Assembly (NCBI GenBank): GCA_023700945.1
Contig: JAMPXY010000002.1
Coordinates: forward strand, 1-62,902
DNA from: Alphaproteobacteria bacterium
Lineage (GTDB): Bacteria > Pseudomonadota > Alphaproteobacteria > Micavibrionales > Micavibrionaceae
Direction of reading: 5' to 3'
DNA: 62,902 nucleotides
The position numbers were made by a program, and so were the translations under genes. Below are positions 57,456 to 62,902 of this stretch, one piece after another (position 1 is the first letter of the stretch; each line of letters opens with the position of its first letter). The notes beneath the pieces are model-generated. The model had not been told where the DNA came from, ran no database searches, and saw only the letters and a program-made list of their open reading frames with translations.

Positions 57456-59588
57456 ATGGCCGAAGCCGTGCAAAAACAAGCTGCCGAACCACAGCGCAAA
57501 ACTGGACGCCCGTTTGCGCTGGATTCGCTTTTTGCCCCGCTGACCACTCTGCCCGGCATCGGACCCAAGAACGGCAAGCTGCTGGAGAAACTGGTGGGTG
57601 GACCGAAATTGCTCGATGTGCTGTGGCACAAGCCTCTGGATATTGTTGACCGCCGTTTCCGCCCAACGATCAAGGACGCCCCGCACGGTCATATAGCTAC
57701 GCTGACCGTGACGGTAGAAAAGCATACCCCCAATACGAGGCGAAATATCCCCTACCGCGTGCGATGCCATGATCAAACGGGGGCACTCGACCTTGTCTTC
57801 TTCAACGCCCATAAAGATTATCTCGAAAAACAATTACCCGTGGGGGCCACCGTGATTGTCAGTGGCAGGGTCGATCATTATCAGGGGCGTGCCCAGATCG
57901 TTCATCCAGATGCCATGGGGACGCCTGAGGAGATTGACGAGATTGCCGTGGTCGAACCAGTCTACCCCCTGACCCAAGGGCTCACCAACAAGCCTGTCAG
58001 AAAAGCCGTACTGGCTGCGCTTGAGAAGGCGCCAGCTCTACCCGAATGGCAGGACACCGCATGGCTCGCTAAAAATCATTGGCCTACGTGGCAAGAAGCT
58101 CTCCAAACACTGCATCATCCGCCGGGATTAAACGGCATCAGCCCGGAACATCCGGCACGCATGCGTCTGGCCTATGATGAATTGTTGGCCAACCAGTTGA
58201 CGCTGGCGCTGGTACGGCACCACAGCCGCCGTCAAAGCGGGCGCAGTCTTGAGGGCAACGGCAAGCTGCGACAGGCTTTGCTTAATGTGTTGCCGTTCAC
58301 ATTGACAGGAGCGCAAGAACGATCCCTCAAGGACATTTACGCTGATATGAAAGACCCGACACGCATGCTGCGCCTGTTGCAGGGCGATGTCGGCAGCGGC
58401 AAGACGGTGGTGGCGGCCTTATCGATGCTGAACGCAGTGGAATGCGGTACACAGGCAGCCCTCATGGCCCCGACGGAAATTCTCGCCCGCCAGCATGCCG
58501 AATCCTTGCGCCCGTGGCTCGAGGCTGCCGGTGTACGCTATATCGTCCTGACCGGACGCGATAAAGGCAAAGCGCGTGAAGTGCTGCTGCAACAAATCGC
58601 TAATGGCGCCGCGCAAATTGTCATCGGCACCCATGCCCTGTTTCAGGAGGGGGTTGAATTCCACGATCTCGGCTTTGCCGTGATTGATGAACAGCACCGT
58701 TTTGGTGTACATCAGCGGCTGCAGCTCTCATCCAAAAGTAAAGCCACGGATGTGCTGGTGATGACAGCGACACCGATCCCGCGGACTCTGACTCTCACCG
58801 CATACGGCGATATGGATGTCAGCCGCCTTGACGAAAAACCGCCTGGGCGCAAACCGATTGAAACCTTACTGCTGGCACACGACAAGGCCGAAGACCTTGT
58901 TGAAAAACTGGTGAAGCAGACCCAGGCAGGTGCCCGTGTCTATTGGGTCTGTCCGCTGGTCGAAGAATCCGAAGTGTTGGATCTGGCGGCCGCCACGGCG
59001 CGCTACGAGATTTTACAAGCCCGTTTTGGCGAGACAGTCGGGCTGATCCATGGCCGCCTCAAACCAGATGAAAAAGACGCGGTCATGCAGAAATTCGCTA
59101 AAGGCGAATTATCGGTGCTGGTCGCCACCACGGTCATCGAAGTGGGCGTCAATGTCCCCGAAGCCACCATCATGGTGATCGAGCATGCCGAGCGTTTTGG
59201 TCTGGCCCAGTTGCACCAGCTCCGCGGACGGGTTGGGCGCGGTGGCGACAAATCCTTTTGTTTCCTGATCTATGCCGCCCCGCTTGCCGAAACCGCCAAG
59301 GAGCGGCTGTCGACCATGCGTGAAACGGAGGATGGCTTCCTGATTGCAGAAAAAGACCTGAAACTGAGGGGCAGCGGGGAAATTCTCGGCACCCGCCAAA
59401 GCGGCCTTGTCCAGTTCCGTCTGGCTGATCTGGCGTTCCACGGCGAATTGCTGGCCGCTGCCCGTGATGATGCCCGCCTGATTATTGAAAAAGATGTTGA
59501 GTTACAAAGTATTAGGGGGGACGCCCTGCGCCATCTGCTCTATCTTTTTGAACGGGATCAGGCGATTGCCTATCTGCGCTCCGGATAA
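57456..59588 (+). CDS. recG: ATP-dependent DNA helicase RecG
   Basis: 710 residues (E. coli 693). RecG remodels stalled replication forks and branch structures. The wedge (OB) domain covers about 60-165 (LTVTVEKHTPNTRRN). Walker A is LLQGDVGSGKTVVAALSML, Walker B DEQHRFGVHQRLQL, then TATPIPRTLTL, VIEVGVNVPEATIMVIEHAE and QLRGRVGRGGDKSF. Start is 43 bp from divergent sdhE. Downstream is a gap of 120 bp and the unusual gene pair. Confidence 0.97.
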   Translation: MAEAVQKQAAEPQRKTGRPFALDSLFAPLTTLPGIGPKNGKLLEKLVGGPKLLDVLWHKPLDIVDRRFRPTIKDAPHGHIATLTVTVEKHTPNTRRNIPYRVRCHDQTGALDLVFFNAHKDYLEKQLPVGATVIVSGRVDHYQGRAQIVHPDAMGTPEEIDEIAVVEPVYPLTQGLTNKPVRKAVLAALEKAPALPEWQDTAWLAKNHWPTWQEALQTLHHPPGLNGISPEHPARMRLAYDELLANQLTLALVRHHSRRQSGRSLEGNGKLRQALLNVLPFTLTGAQERSLKDIYADMKDPTRMLRLLQGDVGSGKTVVAALSMLNAVECGTQAALMAPTEILARQHAESLRPWLEAAGVRYIVLTGRDKGKAREVLLQQIANGAAQIVIGTHALFQEGVEFHDLGFAVIDEQHRFGVHQRLQLSSKSKATDVLVMTATPIPRTLTLTAYGDMDVSRLDEKPPGRKPIETLLLAHDKAEDLVEKLVKQTQAGARVYWVCPLVEESEVLDLAAATARYEILQARFGETVGLIHGRLKPDEKDAVMQKFAKGELSVLVATTVIEVGVNVPEATIMVIEHAERFGLAQLHQLRGRVGRGGDKSFCFLIYAAPLAETAKERLSTMRETEDGFLIAEKDLKLRGSGEILGTRQSGLVQFRLADLAFHGELLAAARDDARLIIEKDVELQSIRGDALRHLLYLFERDQAIAYLRSG

Positions 59589-59708
59589 GGCACAAAAAAG
59601 ACTCCCAACCCTGATCATTATGGGTAAAAATAAAGTTGTAATTAAGTGCCCAGAAGTATAATATTACGACAAATTAAAAATCGGGCGCATTTATAGAAGG
59701 TGTGAATT

Positions 59709-60494
59709 ATGACTGCATCCGCTGGCTTCGCAAGCGAAGCTCCGACATCAAAAGAACAAGACAAACCTGCTCCGTCCGGCTTGCCTGCCGGTATGGCTGG
59801 CTTTGTATCGGCACAGGCCGAACCCGTAAAAAAGGGCCATCTGACCGGTCCGGACATGGATGTGGTTGATCGCCTCGCACAGATTAAAAACGGTGAAGCT
59901 GAAGCTGAGAAATCAAAGCTGGCCGCAGATTTTGATAATACCCGTTTCATGGAATTGCTGGCAATGATCTACGGCATCCGCGAAATTCCTACGCAATACA
60001 AAGCCCAGTTAGAATCCTTCAAACTGGATGACAACAAACCACTGCCGCAGACCTATAATGACACCCTCTATGCCCTGTGCGACGGTGTTTCAGTTGAAAT
60101 TACAAAGGACTCGGTGCTGGCGGATGAAAATGCCGGGCCAATGACCCCGGAACTAGCCTATAAACTGGCTGCTGCCGCCGCCACCAACCCGGCGATGAAA
60201 GCCCTGACCTTGAGCGGCAATGATGAAGACCGCGCCATGCTGTTCTGGGCTGCCAAGCATTTCGATCTTGATGTCACGGATGAGAGCATTCCTGAAATCG
60301 GCGAAGATAAAATCGGCGCTCTCGCAGAAAAATTTCACGCCTTCGAACAGACCGCAGGCCTGAGCGAAAGCAAAGTGGCAAAGTACCTTAATAACCAACC
60401 CGAGGCAGCAGTTGAACCTGCCACCAAGACGGCACCGGTCAAACCGGAGAAGCGTGAGCCTTTTATCAACCCCTACCAGTTTATGCCGGGCTAG
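59709..60494 (+). CDS. Unknown protein sharing a short domain with the next gene
   Basis: 261 residues, soluble, acidic, with low-complexity ends (Pro/Ala/Lys). AAGG lies upstream of the ATG. At about 160-190 it has MKALTLSGNDEDRAML then FWAAKHFDLDV, matching VNVFGTEKDQALLLLAA, QDVGLKII of the next gene; this resembles short LPD7-like domains known from large mobile-element proteins, though I cannot confirm it. Both also share AGFVSAQA/AGFATGQA near the N-terminus. The two genes are 23 bp apart and probably co-transcribed. Confidence 0.8.
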   Translation: MTASAGFASEAPTSKEQDKPAPSGLPAGMAGFVSAQAEPVKKGHLTGPDMDVVDRLAQIKNGEAEAEKSKLAADFDNTRFMELLAMIYGIREIPTQYKAQLESFKLDDNKPLPQTYNDTLYALCDGVSVEITKDSVLADENAGPMTPELAYKLAAAAATNPAMKALTLSGNDEDRAMLFWAAKHFDLDVTDESIPEIGEDKIGALAEKFHAFEQTAGLSESKVAKYLNNQPEAAVEPATKTAPVKPEKREPFINPYQFMPG

Positions 60495-60517
60495 AATTTT
60501 AAAGAGGGATACAAAAA

Positions 60518-61870
60518 ATGAACGCGATTGTCCTCGACCGTGATCAAGAAATAGATAGCACCGCGCAAGTGGAAAAAGGCACCGCTGGCTTTGCCACCGG
60601 ACAAGCCATCAAACGCGAAGCAGAGCAGCCTGTGGAATCAGCCTTTGATCTCCTGAACAAAATGGCGGGCGGAAAATTGCAGCCCGGCACTCCGATTCTC
60701 CAGACCACAGACCTGCCGGATTTTGAGTCGTTGGATGGCCGGACAGAGCCCCGGTTTGACGATGACTCCTTCACCGTTGAAGATTTGCGCCACGAAGTGG
60801 CCGGTGCCTGGGGGCAGGATAACATCAATGCCGAGGCTTTTGCCAAGATCGAACATTTCAAGGTTCTTGAACCCGCCACCGCCATCAGCGCCCTGCGTGT
60901 GGCCGACCCGGCATCACAAGATACAATGGAAATAGGTGTAACCCCCGAGGGTCGCCATGTCGTTTCAGGTCAGGATAACATCAGCGCCGCCCAAGCCTAT
61001 AGCCGCGCCGTTCTGGCCATGACCAGCGATGTCATCCGCCAAGACGGCGTCAATGTTTTCGGCACCGAAAAAGATCAAGCGCTCTTGTTGCTGGCTGCAC
61101 AAGATGTAGGACTCAAAATTATTAACCCGCCGGCTGACCTTCCGGCCGCCATACTGGCCGAAGCGAAAGCGGAATGGGACGCGATGAAGGCCGCCACACT
61201 GGCCGCTGCACCGCTAGCCACTCCCGCAACAACCGAAGCTGCCGCACCAGCGGTTGCTGATGATGTTGTTGAAGACGCCGCCGCACCCGAAATTTCTGCA
61301 CCCGCAGCAGAGGCTCCTGCTGCCATGGCCACAATTGAACCAACACTCCGTGAACTGGCTGACGCTGTGGAAGTGCAAGAAATTCCAGCAGAGCAGGCTG
61401 CAGCCGTCTTGGCGGAAGCCGGCCTGACGACTGAAACTGAACCTGCGGCTGAAGCCACACCCGTTACGGGAACAGAAGTCCCCGTGGTTATTGCCGAAGC
61501 CGCTGCAGAAGCGCCAGTTGTAGATGCGCTGGCTGATGATGGTATTCCCGTTCTGACAGATATTGTTGAGGAAGGTGTAAAACCTGAATTGCTCCCGGTT
61601 CTGGCTGAGGGTGATGTCTCAGCGGCGACTTACCTCAAAGCCCGTGATTTCTATCTTCAGAATCAGGAGACTTTGCCGGACAGTAACGGCGTGGTTCATG
61701 CGCGCAGTCTGGTCCGTGAGTTCCAGAATGCCGGTGTCGGCTCCAGAAAGGCCGCGACCATCCTCAAAGCTCTAGCAGCCGAAGGTCTGCTGAACAAATC
61801 TGATGATATGTTCTTGCCCGTATATACCGTGCCGGGCGCACGTCCGGTCAGTGCGACACTGGCCCCGTAA
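60518..61870 (+). CDS. Unknown protein with short LPD7-like domain and winged-helix-like tail
   Basis: 450 residues. The N-terminal half carries the shared domain at about 151-185 (YSRAVLAMTSDVIRQ, VNVFGTEKDQALL). A long Ala/Pro/Glu-rich linker runs from about 215 to 350. The last 75 residues look like an FtsK-gamma winged helix: YLKARDFYLQNQET, SLVREFQNAGVGSRKAATIL, KALAAEGLL. FtsK gamma reads DNA polarity motifs, but here no FtsK motor is attached, so a DNA- or protein-binding module is inferred. It is followed by a bidirectional terminator and DUF502. Confidence 0.78.
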   Translation: MNAIVLDRDQEIDSTAQVEKGTAGFATGQAIKREAEQPVESAFDLLNKMAGGKLQPGTPILQTTDLPDFESLDGRTEPRFDDDSFTVEDLRHEVAGAWGQDNINAEAFAKIEHFKVLEPATAISALRVADPASQDTMEIGVTPEGRHVVSGQDNISAAQAYSRAVLAMTSDVIRQDGVNVFGTEKDQALLLLAAQDVGLKIINPPADLPAAILAEAKAEWDAMKAATLAAAPLATPATTEAAAPAVADDVVEDAAAPEISAPAAEAPAAMATIEPTLRELADAVEVQEIPAEQAAAVLAEAGLTTETEPAAEATPVTGTEVPVVIAEAAAEAPVVDALADDGIPVLTDIVEEGVKPELLPVLAEGDVSAATYLKARDFYLQNQETLPDSNGVVHARSLVREFQNAGVGSRKAATILKALAAEGLLNKSDDMFLPVYTVPGARPVSATLAP

Positions 61871-61891
61871 ACCACCAAAGCGATATCAATA

Positions 61892-61918
61892 AAAAAGGCC
61901 GGATGATCCGGCCTTTTT
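61892..61918. terminator. Bidirectional rho-independent terminator
   Basis: AAAAAGGCCGG / CCGGCCTTTTT, an 11-bp perfect stem with loop ATGAT, between convergent genes ending at 61870 and 61923. Confidence 0.95.
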
Positions 61919-61922
61919 GTTT

Positions 61923-62645
61923 TTAAATATCATCACCGCTCTGCATGGGTGGAACAGAGCTTTGGTCAGGGGGCGTCACAATCCCGCCGGAGACAATCAT
62001 TTTCAAGGCTTCTTCAACCTTCATATCCATGAACACCAGATCATCGCGCGGAATAAACAGTAAAAAACCAGAGGTCGGATTAGGCGTTGTGGGAAAGAAC
62101 ACATTCACCACCTCATTTTCAGTCAGACGCTGGACTTCTCCCTTGGTCGTACCCGTGACAAACCCCATGGCCCAGATGCCCTTGCGCGGAAATTCAAACA
62201 TCACCACCTCACGAAACGCCTGCGACTGGGTTGTCATCACAGTCTCAAAAATCTGCTTCACCGCCGAATAAACCGAGCGGATAATCGGCATGCGATGCAT
62301 GACGTATTCCGACATATTGATAGTCAAGCGGCCTAAAAAGTTTTTGGCGAACCAGCCCATCAAGATAAAGAAGAGCAACGCTACCAAAATCCCCACCCCG
62401 GGCAGCGCCAGATCTGAATATTGCTCATAATAGCGGGCGGGTATGACCGAACGCACCCGCGTATCAATAAAACTGAGGAAAGACCATGTCAGGAACAGGG
62501 TAATGCCAATCGGCGCGGTGACCAGCACCCCGGCCAGAAAATAGGCGCGAATATGACTGAAAATTCCGCCCTTCTCCCCATCAAACTGTTCATCCAGAAC
62601 CGTCTTGTGCGGCTTCTTGATCTCAGGGCTATCAGGCTTGGTCAT
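61923..62645 (-). CDS. DUF502 family inner-membrane protein
   Basis: 240 residues with two membrane helices: GVLVTAPIGITLFLTWSFLSF at about 35-57 and ALPGVGILVALLFFILMGWF near residue 95. It then has INMSEYVMHRMPIIRSVYSAVKQ and GIWAMGFVTGTTKGEV, PTTPNPTSGFLLFIPRDDLV, typical of DUF502, which commonly lies beside recG in alphaproteobacteria. Its function is not established. Here two extra genes separate it from recG and it is in the opposite orientation. Confidence 0.9.
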   Translation of the reverse strand: MTKPDSPEIKKPHKTVLDEQFDGEKGGIFSHIRAYFLAGVLVTAPIGITLFLTWSFLSFIDTRVRSVIPARYYEQYSDLALPGVGILVALLFFILMGWFAKNFLGRLTINMSEYVMHRMPIIRSVYSAVKQIFETVMTTQSQAFREVVMFEFPRKGIWAMGFVTGTTKGEVQRLTENEVVNVFFPTTPNPTSGFLLFIPRDDLVFMDMKVEEALKMIVSGGIVTPPDQSSVPPMQSGDDI

Positions 62646-62807
62646 GTTACACGTCCACTCTCGTTAAAATACCGGCACCCGGATACGACTATAACCCCGA
62701 TTTATTATCAGGTCTAAACAGCAATATTATTACAGTCGGTCTTTATTGGATTTTTGATGAGAGAAACAAACCAGATTGCGTATCTAAGCCTAAACCAAAC
62801 TTTCAAA

Positions 62808-62884
62808 TGGTCGGGGCAAAAGAATTTGAACCTCCGGCCTCTACGTCCAGAACGCATCTTGCTCTGTTGCGCCATGTCTTCGCC
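62808..62884 (-). other. Degenerate tRNA-like sequence (tRNA-Pro 3' portion)
   Basis: On the minus strand the sequence GGAGGTTCAAATTC ... GCCCCGACCA matches the T arm and 3' end of a tRNA-Pro, with CCA at 62808-62810 and an anticodon-arm-like stretch with loop TTCTGGA. The 5' acceptor strand is missing (no CGGGGC partner), the D loop is shortened, and the T stem is weak with G-U pairs, so it is not an intact tRNA. It may be a pseudogene or an att-site remnant. Confidence 0.5.
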
Positions 62885-62902
62885 ATTGCTGTACCAAGCT
62901 GA

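Noticed and set aside
62808-62884. Intact tRNA gene
   Set aside because: There is no 5' acceptor strand to pair with the GCCCCG end, and the D loop is incomplete.

Overview
The window reads as a chromosomal segment of an alphaproteobacterium. The evidence is gene content and order: divergent sdhE/recG with mfd behind sdhE and a DUF502 gene nearby, a yqeY-dnaG-rpoD block facing carA, class II DAHP synthase, an olsBA ornithine-lipid pair, a DUF3126 protein, an ELM1-family protein and an Lrp/LysR-rich regulator set. Base composition looks moderate and even, and coding density is high. The exact lineage cannot be fixed from sequence alone; a deep-branching order (Micavibrionales or Rhodospirillales-like) is my guess. 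No transposase, integrase, phage structural gene, CRISPR array or rRNA was seen.

Layout. 1-1.5 kb: three minus-strand signalling genes (receiver protein, a possible phosphotransfer protein, a partial gene off the edge). 1.7-3.4 kb: etfBA. 3.4-5.2 kb: PEBP-like protein, low-molecular-weight phosphatase and MntR. 5.3-7.2 kb: olsB, olsA, DUF3126. 7.3-8.7 kb: a cysteine-containing exported protein and a small conserved-looking gene. 8.8-11.9 kb: lipid A operon waaA-lpxK-lpxL. 11.9-13 kb: HD/PDE-like hydrolase. 13-18.9 kb: DAHP synthase, nicotinate phosphoribosyltransferase, NAD synthetase, gltX. 18.9-26.4 kb: an RNB-domain paralogue with an altered active site, trmJ, rpsD, TauE/SafE, AI-2E transporter, RNase R. 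26.6-33.3 kb: tRNA (CAT), rpoD, dnaG, Nudix, yqeY and divergent carA. 33.3-39.8 kb: lipoprotein, SET protein, two small membrane proteins, carB, EF-hand protein, greA. 39.8-43.4 kb: Lrp, ELM1-family, trxB, LysR. 43.4-46.9 kb: a probable small RNA and two tandem patatin-like genes. 46.9-53.5 kb: aspartate aminotransferase, flippase-like and O-antigen-ligase-like membrane proteins, kinase, glutamate dehydrogenase family. 53.6-62.6 kb: mfd, sdhE, recG, two unusual repeat-related proteins, DUF502. The right edge carries a degenerate tRNA-like sequence.

Functional themes are envelope lipids (ornithine lipids, lipid A, patatin lipases, flippase and ligase), NAD salvage, arginine/pyrimidine precursor supply (carAB split by small genes), and information processing (rpoD, dnaG, gltX, rpsD, greA, mfd, recG, RNase R).

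The parts most likely to be new are: (i) a terminator-ended, four-hairpin RNA locus at about 43575-43718 next to two paralogous patatin-like genes, the second lacking an orthodox GxSxG; (ii) a stand-alone RNB protein that has lost one of the four catalytic aspartates; (iii) the gene pair at 59709-61870, with a shared short domain and an FtsK-gamma-like winged-helix tail; and (iv) a strongly folded intergenic region after carB. All functional statements about these are inference.
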